NCBI RefSeq assembly: GCF_001618885.1
Contig: NZ_CP015114.1
Coordinates: 744,001 to 808,000, forward strand
DNA: 64,000 bases
Origin: Staphylococcus condimenti
GTDB lineage: Bacteria > Bacillota > Bacilli > Staphylococcales > Staphylococcaceae
Direction: 5' to 3'
Shown: one piece after another, positions 12,413 to 21,499 of the stretch
Position numbering within the stretch: the first letter of the stretch is position 1
Layout: the number at the start of each line of letters is the position of its first letter
Notes under the pieces: model-generated
Seen by the model: only the letters and a program-made list of their open reading frames with translations
Databases searched by the model: none
What the model was told of the DNA's origin: nothing
Translations under genes and position numbers: made by a program

Positions 12413-12907
12413 ATGGATATTAAATACTTGCAGCAATTAGATTATCTTTTAAAGTACATTGGTAATAATACATCAAACTATTCCAACCGATACAAACTCA
12501 TTTTCGAATACAATAACTTTATATATGAAGGAGATTTCATACCTGAACTTAGAGCACTGAATGTAGTGTTAAAAGATGTCACAAGTTTTGATGATGATGA
12601 ATTGAACTTAATCAGTTTAAAAAACGAAAATGCATTTGAAACAATAAGAAAGCATCAATCCTTATTCGGTAAATCTTATTTAAAGTTACTGACAGAACGT
12701 GTTAATGAGTACGAACCTCAAGATTATTTTCGTCTTCTAGTAGATTCTCTTGAAAAATATCCAGTAGAGTTTGAAAATGAATTACCACCTTACATCTATA
12801 ATTTGAAATCTGAAAACCAAATTCATCCTTTAAGTTTAGAGATTATGAAAATTCCTAGCGATGCACAATTTAGTTTTGTAAGTATCATTAAAATAAATGA
12901 AGAATAA
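12413..12907 (+). CDS. Unknown soluble protein
   Basis: A 164-residue acidic protein with no signal peptide or membrane helix, rich in Tyr, Asn and Phe. I recognise no family. It has a ribosome binding site (AAAGGGGTTTTTCAAA) before ATG 12413, and its composition matches the neighbours. It is followed by another orphan gene in the same direction. In this accessory region an immunity-type role is possible, but nothing in the sequence shows it. Confidence 0.6.
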   Translation: MDIKYLQQLDYLLKYIGNNTSNYSNRYKLIFEYNNFIYEGDFIPELRALNVVLKDVTSFDDDELNLISLKNENAFETIRKHQSLFGKSYLKLLTERVNEYEPQDYFRLLVDSLEKYPVEFENELPPYIYNLKSENQIHPLSLEIMKIPSDAQFSFVSIIKINEE

Positions 12908-13036
12908 ACCATTTATATCTAATTTCATGGCCATTTATCTATAACACTTATTAACTCTATTTAATTCAGGGTAATTATAAACTATAATCTAGCATCACTG
13001 TATTTAGCATTTCTTTAAAATATGGAGGTTTTTATA

Positions 13037-13420
13037 ATGAACGCAAAACAAAAATATGTAGATGTTTTAACAGAGGAAAAACCTGACTTAATTGAAGTAT
13101 TATTTGAATTTGAAGCTGATGTACATCCTAAAATTAACGGTAAAGGACATGGAGAAGGTGCTGTTTTCGTAGGTCGTGTTAATCTCTATGTAGTCTTAGA
13201 TAATGACGTTTATGATTATGTTATTGCAGATTTACATGAAGTGAAGTTTAAAAACAACATGTTGAATCACTCAGTAGAATTTAAATATGGTGATTCTGAT
13301 GAAGAGTTAAAATTAAAATTTGAGGACAAACCTGAAACTGTAGAATTTGCAAAAGTAATGGAAAACTTATCTATGGAACGTGAAAGTTATAGAGAATATA
13401 TTGATGCTCAAGAACAATAA
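13037..13420 (+). CDS. Unknown acidic protein
   Basis: A 127-residue acidic protein starting MNAKQKYVDVLTEEKPD, with an apparent beta-rich middle (GRVNLYVVLDNDVYDYVIAD). ATG 13037 follows GGAGGTTTTTATA; the ATG at 13022 has no ribosome binding site. No signal or membrane helix. I recognise no family. Confidence 0.6.
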   Translation: MNAKQKYVDVLTEEKPDLIEVLFEFEADVHPKINGKGHGEGAVFVGRVNLYVVLDNDVYDYVIADLHEVKFKNNMLNHSVEFKYGDSDEELKLKFEDKPETVEFAKVMENLSMERESYREYIDAQEQ

Positions 13421-13448
13421 TTGAAAATTTAATTATACTATTTAATTC

Positions 13449-13510
13449 AAAAAGACTCCCTTTATTCATTGCGATTACATTTTTCAGTAATGCTTAAAGG
13501 GAGTCTTTAT
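13449..13510. terminator. Bidirectional terminator
   Basis: AAAAAGACTCCCTTTA pairs with TAAAGGGAGTCTTT across a loop, between convergent genes. Confidence 0.75.
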
Positions 13511-13516
13511 TACTTA

Positions 13517-13963
13517 TTAATCCGCTTCTAATACCATATCAACATGAGGTATACCATCTTCTAAATATGTCTCAGAAGTCCGTTCGAATCCAAACGAACC
13601 ATAAAATTTAAGCAGATGTTCTTGTGCTGAAATCTTAATAGGTCGCTTTGTATCGACCTTTCTCAATTCTTCAATTGCCGTATCCATTAATTGATAACCT
13701 AATTTATTTTTGCGATACGCTTTAACCACAATAACACGGCCAATTCTAAAATCCTCTTCTGTTTTTATTAGTCTGGCATAAGCAGCAATTTGGTTATCTT
13801 TCTTTAAAATCACGTGTTCAGCATTAAAGTCTTCTTCATCTATTTCTTGATAAGGGCAATTTTGTTCAACGACAAAAACTTTTACGCGTTCAATCATAAT
13901 TTGAACAAGTTCTTCCGGTGACAAATCTTGTGTCTTTTTAACGATGACTTCAATATTATCCAT
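13517..13963 (-). CDS. GNAT acetyltransferase, ElaA-like
   Basis: A 148-residue GNAT-fold enzyme. FVVEQNCPYQEIDEEDFNAE is characteristic of the ElaA subfamily; the acetyl-CoA loop is IGRVIVVKAYRKNKLGYQLM and the C-terminal part includes LLKFYGSFGFERTSETYLED. ATG 13963 is chosen because the GTG at 13972 lies within the ribosome binding site GAGGTGAG. Substrate unknown. Confidence 0.8.
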   Translation of the reverse strand: MDNIEVIVKKTQDLSPEELVQIMIERVKVFVVEQNCPYQEIDEEDFNAEHVILKKDNQIAAYARLIKTEEDFRIGRVIVVKAYRKNKLGYQLMDTAIEELRKVDTKRPIKISAQEHLLKFYGSFGFERTSETYLEDGIPHVDMVLEAD

Positions 13964-14133
13964 ATAACTCACCTCATTTTTCTATGTACCTTCAATAATT
14001 CTTATATTTATTAATATATATGATATGTATTGCTTAATAATAACTTCAAACCCAATTTGATGAACTGTTTAATAAGTTAAAGGAACCGTATGAAGTTACT
14101 TTGTATACATACAGTTCCTACAACAAAATAAGA

Positions 14134-14586
14134 TTATTGTTGCTTGCTGTGATCTTGACCATGCAGCATCCAACGAACATTATATTTATCCGAGAATGAG
14201 CCCATTTTTCCACCCCAAAATTGGTCTGCTAATGGCATATCAACTGTAATCGACTGATCATCTTTTACTTTTTCGTATAATTCTTCAACACGTTTAACAT
14301 CTTCTGCATCGTTAATATCATAATCAATCAATAATGAGATGCCTTCAGTAATTTTATTATCTTTATTTTTATCAAATGCGTCTGAAGCAAATAAAGTCAC
14401 ACCTGCAATTTTAAATTCAGAATGCATCGTACTATCTTCTGCTTTGTCTGGATCAACACCGAAACTCTCAGCTTGTTCGCGTTGAACTGGCAAGCGATTG
14501 ATATCTGTTGCGCCGAATACCTCTTCATAATATTTTAAAGCTTCTTTGGTATTATCAAATGCTAAATATGGATATAATTGAGTCAT
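14134..14586 (-). CDS. VOC/PhnB-like protein
   Basis: A 150-residue vicinal-oxygen-chelate fold protein. PYLAFDNTKEALKYYEEVFG, MHSEFKIAGVTLFASDAF and ADQFWGGKMGSFSDKYNVRW match the PhnB/YjdN branch, whose natural substrate is mostly unknown. It is single, with GGAGCC as a modest ribosome binding site, and lies back to back with another VOC protein at 14695. Confidence 0.8.
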   Translation of the reverse strand: MTQLYPYLAFDNTKEALKYYEEVFGATDINRLPVQREQAESFGVDPDKAEDSTMHSEFKIAGVTLFASDAFDKNKDNKITEGISLLIDYDINDAEDVKRVEELYEKVKDDQSITVDMPLADQFWGGKMGSFSDKYNVRWMLHGQDHSKQQ

Positions 14587-14694
14587 AGTTTAGGCTCCTT
14601 TTTTTAATATTGCACTTTTACATACCTTATTATACTATGTTTCAAACAATAATAATAAAGGTAAGAGACTATGAAACTTATTTGAGGTGAAATA

Positions 14695-15072
14695 ATGATA
14701 AATCAATTAGATCAAGTTATGTTATACGTTTATGACCAAGAAGCAGCAAAAAATTTCTGGATTGAAAAATTAGATTTTGTAGAAGTTTCCGATATTTCAA
14801 ACCAAGCAATACGTACGATTGTACTTAAACCAACAAAAGCATCACAAACTGAAATAGTACTTCATGATAAAGCAAAAGTAGAAGCGATGTCACTTGGTAT
14901 CAGTACAGATACACCGTCTTTGATGTTTGGAACAGATGATATCGACAAGCTTTATGCAGATTTTCAAAGTAAAGGCATCTTTATAGGTGAGCTTGTTGAA
15001 TCTCCACAAGGCAGAGTTTTCAATTTTGCTGATAGCGAAGATAACTACTTTGCAGTCAAAGAAAATAAGTAG
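14695..15072 (+). CDS. VOC-family protein (glyoxalase-like)
   Basis: A 125-residue protein with QVMLYVYDQEAAKNFWIEKL at the N-terminus and GRVFNFADSEDNYFAVKE at the C-terminus, both typical of the two beta-alpha-beta modules of glyoxalase/bleomycin-resistance proteins. It is divergent from the PhnB-like gene. GAGGTGAAATA precedes ATG. Substrate unknown. Confidence 0.8.
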   Translation: MINQLDQVMLYVYDQEAAKNFWIEKLDFVEVSDISNQAIRTIVLKPTKASQTEIVLHDKAKVEAMSLGISTDTPSLMFGTDDIDKLYADFQSKGIFIGELVESPQGRVFNFADSEDNYFAVKENK

Positions 15073-15229
15073 TTTCTAAAAGATACTTCTAACTTTATGT
15101 TACAGAGTTTTAAGCCAGTTAAGATATCCAATCAATCACTTGAGGGTTATCACTCAATCTATATTAAAATATGTTAAATTATCCTTAGTGATGAAATAAT
15201 AACTCATTACATATTAAGGAGAAGAATAT

Positions 15230-15409
15230 ATGAGACCTATATTTTCAGAAAATCCTGAAGTAATAAATCTCCTGTCTATTGCAGGTATTATTAGTGGAGT
15301 GCATATGTTTTTAATTGTTGGCTTTTTGGGATTTATTTTCATTATACCGCCAACAATTATGTTTATCCTGTCTCTTATAGATTTTTCAAACCACAAAACA
15401 CAACAATAA
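15230..15409 (+). CDS. Small two-helix membrane protein
   Basis: A 59-residue protein: MRPIFSENPEVINLLSIAGI then two membrane helices joined by a short loop, ending SNHKTQQ. The strong ribosome binding site AAGGAGAAGAAT before ATG 15230 and the terminator after it support the gene. Function unknown. Confidence 0.65.
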   Translation: MRPIFSENPEVINLLSIAGIISGVHMFLIVGFLGFIFIIPPTIMFILSLIDFSNHKTQQ

Positions 15410-15414
15410 AAAAT

Positions 15415-15460
15415 GCCAGTGTATATCACTTTTTAATAAGTTTTGATATACTCTGGCATC
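15415..15460. terminator. Bidirectional terminator
   Basis: GCCAGTGTATATCA pairs with TGATATACTCTGGC; A-run before and T-run after. Confidence 0.8.
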
Positions 15461-15464
15461 ATTT

Positions 15465-15974
15465 TTATATCTTAAATTCAACCGTATCAATAATAGCATG
15501 TTGTCGATTACGGAAATTTAAAGTAGCATCTTTTTCATTGTCATCTATCAATAACTCTGCATAAGTTTCTTCAGTTCGGCTTCTGGATTGAGAAATACTC
15601 CCTGGATTGATGACGTGCACGCCAGATATTTCCTCATAGCGTGCAATGTGCGTATGGCCATAAAAAGCAAATTGGCATTCTAATGATTTAGCTTTTTCTG
15701 CAAGCTGCATGCGTGTTGTATTTACATTATACATATGGCCATGTGTATAAAAAGCGCGTACGCCATCTGCTTCTACAATTTCTTCTGTAGGAAATTCTGG
15801 ATAAAAATCACAATTACCTTTTACACGTCGAAATAAGCTGAGTTCCGTATCATCATATTGAAACTCTGAATCACCAAGATGAATCGCAACATTCACTTCA
15901 TCGTAATGATTAAAAATATCAAATAAAATACCTGCTTCCGTATGATTGTCACTTACAATTAACCATCTGTTCAA
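15465..15974 (-). CDS. Metallophosphoesterase, YfcE/MJ0936 family
   Basis: A 169-residue calcineurin-like phosphoesterase. Metal-binding motifs in order: VSDNH (residues 7-11), HLGDSE, GNCD, THGH and GHTH, ending with INPGSISQSR, usual for the YfcE family of small phosphodiesterases. It overlaps rdgB by four bases in a murI-rdgB-yfcE operon conserved in staphylococci. Natural substrate unknown. Confidence 0.9.
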   Translation of the reverse strand: MNRWLIVSDNHTEAGILFDIFNHYDEVNVAIHLGDSEFQYDDTELSLFRRVKGNCDFYPEFPTEEIVEADGVRAFYTHGHMYNVNTTRMQLAEKAKSLECQFAFYGHTHIARYEEISGVHVINPGSISQSRSRTEETYAELLIDDNEKDATLNFRNRQHAIIDTVEFKI

Positions 15975-16555
15975 ATCTGATCACCCTTTAAATAATTTCG
16001 AAGTTTATCAATTGCACGGCGTCTGTGACTAATCTCTCCTTTTTCTTCAGCAGAAAGTTGTGCCATCGTTTTATTTTTTTCAGGAACGAAAAACACAGGA
16101 TCATAACCGAAACCATTGTTCCCTTCTTTTTCATGTGTTATTTCACCATCAACCGTTCCTCTGAAAGTTACTGTCTCTTCATTTGGTGCACTCATACTGA
16201 TAACACATACGAATTGAGCATCGCGGTTTTCATTATCACCTAAATTATTCAGTAACTTCACGATGTTAGCTTCATCATCTTTATCAGTACCTGCATAACG
16301 CGCAGAATAAATTCCAGGTTCCCCATTTAAAGCATCCACAGCAAGTCCGCTATCGTCAGCAATGATACGTTTGCCTAATGCTTTTGCAGCTGCTTCTGAT
16401 TTCAATTTAGCGTTCTCTTCAAAAGTTGTACCTGTTTCTTCAACATCAAAACCTTTAATTAACTCACCGATGCCAATGACATTGTATTCAGGAAAAATAA
16501 CTTTGAAATCATTAATTTTTCCTTTATTTCCTGTTGCTATCACTAAATCTTCCAT
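15971..16555 (-). CDS. rdgB: dITP/XTP pyrophosphatase (RdgB/HAM1)
   Basis: A 194-residue enzyme that removes non-canonical purine triphosphates (dITP, XTP) from the nucleotide pool. Motifs: VIATGNKGKINDF, EETGTTFEENA, ADDSGLAVDALNGEPGIYSA, and the C-terminal FGYDPVF and SHRRRAI. ATG 16555 is chosen; the GTG three codons earlier is inside the ribosome binding site GAGGTGG. Middle gene of the murI operon. Confidence 0.95.
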   Translation of the reverse strand: MEDLVIATGNKGKINDFKVIFPEYNVIGIGELIKGFDVEETGTTFEENAKLKSEAAAKALGKRIIADDSGLAVDALNGEPGIYSARYAGTDKDDEANIVKLLNNLGDNENRDAQFVCVISMSAPNEETVTFRGTVDGEITHEKEGNNGFGYDPVFFVPEKNKTMAQLSAEEKGEISHRRRAIDKLRNYLKGDQI

Positions 16556-16570
16556 CTTTTCCACCTCTAT

Positions 16571-17371
16571 TTAATCAACTTTTACTTGTGTTACTTCGAC
16601 ATCATCAATTTTCAACCATTGTGAAATAATATATTCAATATGTTCAGTGTCTCCTGTCGCAAAGAAGCGATGATTAGGATTTGGTATATAAGGTGCATGT
16701 TCATTACTGAATGTTAACAAAGCACTTACTTCACGCGCTGTTTCTAATCCTGAAGAAATCACTGTTTTCGAACCCCCGAAATAGTCATGTATCGGTTCAA
16801 ATAATAATGGATAGTGTGTACATCCCAAAATAACTGTGTCTGCTTTACTAATACGGTAATTTTTAAGCGTTTGATGTATCACAATGTTTGTTGGAACCGG
16901 ATCATGATAACGCATTTGTTCTACTAATGGAACAAAATCCGGACATGCAACACCTGTCACATCCACATTTGGATTAATGGCTTTAATATGTTTTGTGTAA
17001 GCCTCAGATTTAATGGTTCCTTCAGTCCCTAACACCATAACATTATTGTTTTTTGTTGTCATAATTGCCGTACGTGATCCAGGTTCAATAACACCAATAA
17101 CAGGTATCGACAACAATTCTTTTAATGTATCCAATGCTACAGCAGTAGCAGTATTACATGCAATAACTAACATCTTAATATCAAATTCCATTAATTTTTG
17201 AGCTAATTGTACAGTGAATTTCCGTACCTCATCGCCTTCTCTAGGACCATAAGGACAACGTGCACTATCACCTAGATAATATATTGTTTCATTCGGCAGC
17301 TGACGTATAATTTCTTTGGCTACAGTGAGGCCGCCGACTCCTGAGTCAATCACTCCAATTGGTTTATTCAT
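16571..17371 (-). CDS. murI: Glutamate racemase
   Basis: A 266-residue racemase giving D-glutamate for peptidoglycan. The two catalytic cysteines are Cys72 (IACNTATA) and Cys184 ([10 protein letters not shown]); the N-terminus [16 protein letters not shown] is the family signature. First gene of the operon with rdgB and yfcE. Confidence 0.97.
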   Translation of the reverse strand: MNKPIGVIDSGVGGLTVAKEIIRQLPNETIYYLGDSARCPYGPREGDEVRKFTVQLAQKLMEFDIKMLVIACNTATAVALDTLKELLSIPVIGVIEPGSRTAIMTTKNNNVMVLGTEGTIKSEAYTKHIKAINPNVDVTGVACPDFVPLVEQMRYHDPVPTNIVIHQTLKNYRISKADTVILGCTHYPLLFEPIHDYFGGSKTVISSGLETAREVSALLTFSNEHAPYIPNPNHRFFATGDTEHIEYIISQWLKIDDVEVTQVKVD

Positions 17372-17493
17372 TTTTTCTCATCCTTGTGCAAAACATTCTT
17401 AAAATATATTTTATCACATTCATGAAATCCGTTGAATTAATCAGAATTTCAATTTTATAAAGCATTCCATAAAGAAGTCATCTTAAAAAGCGT

Positions 17494-17543
17494 AAAAAAG
17501 AGCGAGATAGCTACCATAATTGGTTTTGCCATCTCGCCCTTTG
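17494..17543. terminator. Terminator between marR-type gene and murI
   Basis: GAGCGAGAT and ATCTCGCCC pair across a 20-base loop; the A-run on the left serves the leftward MarR transcript. Confidence 0.6.
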
Positions 17544-17585
17544 AAGATGAGTACTTAAATTAAGATATTAAAAATCAAAATACAG

Positions 17586-17978
17586 TTATAAATGTAGTTC
17601 CTTTTCCAATATTCCAAACGTTAACGTATAATTTTGAAGTATTGCTTCTACTGATGTTAAGCTTTCAGTTAAATATTCTTCGCCTTTAGGTGTCAAAGTA
17701 ATCATCACAGATCTTTTATCTTCGCCCGGATGACGTTCAATCACACCGCAAGTTTGTTCAAATTTCACAAGCATTCTAGAAGTTGCACTGATACTTAAAC
17801 CATTCTTTTGGCTTAATTCGCTAATACTTAAGCTATGCCCCTCACTTTTCTTTAAAAAGTAGAGTACATAAAATTCATTTAATGTAATTTCATAATTGCT
17901 TCGTTTTAAAACTCCGCTCAATTCCAAATTCAACTTTCTTTGGAATTTTTGTAGATTTAACAATTGTTCAATATTCAT
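17586..17978 (-). CDS. MarR-family regulator
   Basis: A 130-residue winged-helix protein: LSISELSQKNGLSISATSRM is the recognition helix region and GEDKRSVMITLTPKGEEYL the wing, both classic MarR. It follows the oxidoreductase gene by 15 bases and is translated from CGAAAGGATTAAC. A 9+9 palindrome sits on the operon promoter, so it probably represses its own operon until a ligand or oxidant is present. Confidence 0.9.
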   Translation of the reverse strand: MNIEQLLNLQKFQRKLNLELSGVLKRSNYEITLNEFYVLYFLKKSEGHSLSISELSQKNGLSISATSRMLVKFEQTCGVIERHPGEDKRSVMITLTPKGEEYLTESLTSVEAILQNYTLTFGILEKELHL

Positions 17979-17993
17979 GTTAATCCTTTCGTA

Positions 17994-18641
17994 TTAATAA
18001 AATGAAGGTCTATCGTAATGTGTGTTAGGTTCGCCTACCCCAAATCCTTTACGTTTATATTTATTTTGGTCTTCATCTGTAATAATGTCAATAACAGCTT
18101 TTGACACTGCTTCACGTGTTACTTGGGCATCTTTAAGTACTTCAGGTGTTGGTACCAATTCATAACTAGTATTTGAAGGGTCATCATATAACCAAGTAAG
18201 GTGTAATAAAGTATAATCAATATTTGAGTCTTCAATTATTTGAGCTGATTCTTTTTCACCATCAATGTATGAGCTTGGAAGATTTTGTTGTGCAAATTCT
18301 TCTAAAGCTTTTGGAACATCATCGTGCAATCCGGCCATAGATGCTCCTAGCATTTTAATTCCTGGTTTACTTTCAAGCACTTTCGCAATCACTTGAATAT
18401 CTTGAGCTCTGCTCATTGCATTTACAAAAACTAAATCTACATCTTGAATTGCTTTTTCTAATGTTTTCTCATCACTGAAATCACCATTCACTAATTCAAC
18501 ACGGTCATTTTGAATACTCAAACGATCTGTAATATTCCGACCAAATAATACTAAATCTGAGTCTGTTTGTTCTAATAAATCTTTTGTTAAAATTCGTCCG
18601 ATTTGACCTGCAGCACCTAAAACTAAAATTTTGTTATACAT
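17994..18641 (-). CDS. NAD(P)-binding Rossmann protein (NmrA/SDR type)
   Basis: A 215-residue atypical short-chain dehydrogenase-like protein: ILVLGAAGQIGRILTKDLL is the dinucleotide-binding glycine-rich loop. The classical YxxxK catalytic pair is not evident, so it belongs to the NmrA/YtfG-like group of NAD(P)H-sensing or quinone-related proteins. ATG 18641 is chosen for the ribosome binding site AGAGGAA seven bases upstream. It is the first gene of the operon with marR. Confidence 0.8.
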   Translation of the reverse strand: MYNKILVLGAAGQIGRILTKDLLEQTDSDLVLFGRNITDRLSIQNDRVELVNGDFSDEKTLEKAIQDVDLVFVNAMSRAQDIQVIAKVLESKPGIKMLGASMAGLHDDVPKALEEFAQQNLPSSYIDGEKESAQIIEDSNIDYTLLHLTWLYDDPSNTSYELVPTPEVLKDAQVTREAVSKAVIDIITDEDQNKYKRKGFGVGEPNTHYDRPSFY

Positions 18642-18667
18642 AAGAAAATTCCTCTTCATTTTCATTT

Positions 18668-18714
18668 ATTTGTTTGCACAAACAAATAATATAATATCTC
18701 CACCTCTATGTCAA
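18668..18714 (-). promoter_or_regulatory. Promoter and MarR-type operator of the oxidoreductase operon
   Basis: On the minus strand TTGACA (18714-18709) and TATTAT (18691-18686) are 17 bases apart. ATTTGTTTGCACAAACAAAT (18668-18687), nine-base perfect arms, begins at the end of the -10. Binding there would block transcription. Confidence 0.8.
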
Positions 18715-18742
18715 AAATTAAGTGCTTTATATGCAAAAAAAA

Positions 18743-18807
18743 ACGATTTTCAAAAAAAGATTGAAAACCGTCTCTTAAATAAAAAAACGGAACAAAATAT
18801 GTTCCGT
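18743..18807. terminator. Two hairpins between the sdh operon and the oxidoreductase operon
   Basis: ACGATTTTCA/TGAAAACCGT (18743-18771) and ACGGAAC/GTTCCGT (18787-18807, A-run to the left). The second is the sdh terminator. Confidence 0.75.
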
Positions 18808-18826
18808 TTCCTCAAAATATTTATAA

Positions 18827-19651
18827 TTAGTTCACTTGGTGATCTGAACCAAAGAATGATTTAAACATGTAGAATGAAGTTTCTCTGTTTAAAGCTGCGA
18901 TTGAAGTTGTCAAAGGAATACCTTTTGGACAAGCATTTACACAGTTTTGAGAGTTACCACATTCTTGTAAACCACCTGCACCCATCAATGCGTCTAGACG
19001 TTCGTCTTTTGTCATTGAACCTGTTGGGTGTAAGTTGAATAAACGTACTTGTGAAATTGCTTGTGCACCAACGAAACCATTGTTTTTAGTAACGTTAGGA
19101 CAAACTTCTAAACATACACCGCAAGTCATACATTTAGATAATTCATAAGCAGTTTGACGTTTTTTCTCAGGCATACGAGGTCCAGGACCTAAATCGTACG
19201 TACCATCGATTGGAATCCAAGCTTTCATACGTTTCAAGTTGTCGAACATACGAGAACGGTCAACTTGCAAGTCACGGATGATTGGGAAAGTGCTCATTGG
19301 TTCTAAACGAATCGGTTGTTCTAATTGGTCAACGATTGCTGAACATGCTTGACGCGCATGGCCGTTGATAACCATTGAACAAGCACCACAAACTTCTTCT
19401 AAGCAGTTCATGTCCCAAGTTACAGGCGCAACTTTTTCACCTTTTGTATTGATTGGATTACGTCTGATTTCCATCAAACACGCAATAACATTCAAGTTTT
19501 CACGGTAAGGAATCTCGAATTTTTCTTCATATGGCTGAGAGTCACTAGTATCTTGTCGTTTAATGATCAAAGTTACAGTTTTTTGTTTATTAGAAGCTTG
19601 CTGTTGTTGATGATGTTGCTCAACAGCTTGGTCTTTTACTTCTTCTGCCAT
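18827..19651 (-). CDS. sdhB: Succinate dehydrogenase iron-sulfur subunit
   Basis: A 274-residue subunit carrying the 2Fe-2S cluster (CLEEVCGACSMVINGHARQA), the 4Fe-4S cluster (CMTCGVCLEVCPN) and the 3Fe-4S cluster (CGNSQNCVNACPKG). It passes electrons from SdhA to the membrane subunit SdhC. A Gln/His-rich N-terminal extension (about residues 10-22) is longer than in B. subtilis. Last gene of sdhCAB; its start overlaps the sdhA stop by one base. Confidence 0.97.
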   Translation of the reverse strand: MAEEVKDQAVEQHHQQQQASNKQKTVTLIIKRQDTSDSQPYEEKFEIPYRENLNVIACLMEIRRNPINTKGEKVAPVTWDMNCLEEVCGACSMVINGHARQACSAIVDQLEQPIRLEPMSTFPIIRDLQVDRSRMFDNLKRMKAWIPIDGTYDLGPGPRMPEKKRQTAYELSKCMTCGVCLEVCPNVTKNNGFVGAQAISQVRLFNLHPTGSMTKDERLDALMGAGGLQECGNSQNCVNACPKGIPLTTSIAALNRETSFYMFKSFFGSDHQVN

Positions 19652-21444
19652 TATGATTCGCTCCCTTCTTCTTCTTCCTTATTTTCTGCAGTGTGAGATT
19701 TAGTTGAATAGTCACGTTTACGTGGTGGAATCAAGCTGATATCAACATCTTCATATGTGAATGTTGGTGCTTCATATTTACCATTGTAATGTGCCATTGT
19801 AGTTTTTAACCATTCTTCATCATTACGTTCAGGGAATTCTGGTTTGTAATGGGCACCACGTGATTCGTTACGGTTATATGCACCGATTGTAATAACACGT
19901 GCAAGTACTAACATATTCCATAATTGACGAGTGAAGAACACCGCTTGGTTACTCCAAGTTTGAGTATCTTCCATGTCGATGTCTTTATAACGTCTCATCA
20001 ATTCAAGAATTTTTTCGTCAGTTTCAAGCAATGCTTTATTTTCACGTACTACAGTTACGTTTTTAGTCATGATTTCACCAAGTTCACGGTGAAGTTTGAA
20101 GGCATTTTCAGTACCTTTCATATTTAATAATTCGTCAAAACGTTTTTGTTCTTCGTCAACTCTGTCTTGATACAAGCTGTCATCTAATTCAGTATAAGAT
20201 TTTTCAACTGTATCAATGTATTTAACAGCGTTAGGACCCGCTACAGTACCGCCGTAGATCGCAGATAATAATGAGTTCGCACCTAAACGGTTACCACCGT
20301 GTTGTGAGAAGTCACATTCGCCTGCTGCAAATAATCCCTTGATTGTTGTATTTTGATCATAGTCTACATACAATCCGCCCATTGAATAGTGAACGGCTGG
20401 GAAAATTTTCATTGGTACTTTACGTGGGTCGTCACCTGTGAATTTTTCATAAATTTCGATGATACCGCCCAATTTAACATCTAATTCATGTGGATCTTTA
20501 TGTGAAAGGTCAAGGTAAACCATGTTTTCACCATTGATACCTAGTTTTTGGTTCACACAAACATCGAAGATTTCACGTGTTGCGATATCACGCGGAACTA
20601 AGTTACCATAATCAGGATATTTTTCTTCTAAGAAATACCAAGGTTTACCGTCTTTGTATGTCCAAATACGTCCACCTTCACCACGTGCTGATTCACTCAT
20701 TAAACGTAATTTATCATCACCAGGAATTGCAGTTGGGTGGATTTGGATAAATTCACCATTTGCATATACTGCACCTTGTTGATAAACGATAGATGCTGCT
20801 GAACCTGTATTAATCATTGAGTTTGTTGTTTTACCGAAGATGATACCAGGACCACCTGTCGCCATAACAACTGCATCAGAACGGAATGAATCAATTTTAG
20901 CATCTGTTAAGTTTTGAGCCACGATACCGCGTGCAGCACCATCATGGTCTTTAACAATACCTAAGAATTCCCATCCTTCATATTTAGTTACAAGTCCATC
21001 TACCTCAAATTTACGAACTTGTTCATCTAGTGCATAAACTAATTGTTGACCTGTTGTCGCACCAGCATATGCTGTTCTGTGGTGCATTGTACCACCGAAA
21101 CGACGGAAGTCTAATAAGCCTTCAGGTGTTCTGTTGAACATTACACCCATACGGTCTAGCAAGTGAATGATTTTTGGTGCTGCATCCGCCATTGCTTTTA
21201 CTGGTGGTTGGTTAGCTAAGAAGTCGCCACCGTAAACCGTATCATCGAAGTGAATCCAAGGTGAGTCACCTTCACCTTTCGTATTAACAGCCCCGTTAAT
21301 ACCCCCTTGTGCGCACACAGAGTGCGAACGTTTTACGGGTACAACTGAGAATAAATCAACATGTACACCTTGTTCTGCTATTTTAATTGTTGTCATCATT
21401 CCGGCTAATCCGCCGCCGACAACAATAACTTTTTTCTCTGCCAT
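19651..21444 (-). CDS. sdhA: Succinate dehydrogenase flavoprotein subunit
   Basis: A 597-residue subunit that oxidises succinate to fumarate. FAD-binding KVIVVGGGLAGMMTTIKIAE, the His-FAD region HSVCAQGGINGA, and active-site HPTAI and SARGEGGRIW are present. ATG 21444 is chosen over GTG 21456, which abuts the ribosome binding site GGGAG. Membrane-attached on the inner face through SdhC; TCA cycle and respiratory chain. Confidence 0.97.
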   Translation of the reverse strand: MAEKKVIVVGGGLAGMMTTIKIAEQGVHVDLFSVVPVKRSHSVCAQGGINGAVNTKGEGDSPWIHFDDTVYGGDFLANQPPVKAMADAAPKIIHLLDRMGVMFNRTPEGLLDFRRFGGTMHHRTAYAGATTGQQLVYALDEQVRKFEVDGLVTKYEGWEFLGIVKDHDGAARGIVAQNLTDAKIDSFRSDAVVMATGGPGIIFGKTTNSMINTGSAASIVYQQGAVYANGEFIQIHPTAIPGDDKLRLMSESARGEGGRIWTYKDGKPWYFLEEKYPDYGNLVPRDIATREIFDVCVNQKLGINGENMVYLDLSHKDPHELDVKLGGIIEIYEKFTGDDPRKVPMKIFPAVHYSMGGLYVDYDQNTTIKGLFAAGECDFSQHGGNRLGANSLLSAIYGGTVAGPNAVKYIDTVEKSYTELDDSLYQDRVDEEQKRFDELLNMKGTENAFKLHRELGEIMTKNVTVVRENKALLETDEKILELMRRYKDIDMEDTQTWSNQAVFFTRQLWNMLVLARVITIGAYNRNESRGAHYKPEFPERNDEEWLKTTMAHYNGKYEAPTFTYEDVDISLIPPRKRDYSTKSHTAENKEEEEGSES

Positions 21445-21499
21445 ATTAAATGTCACTCCCTGAAAATATAACCTTTATTTACGCTGATTCTATGTTCTG

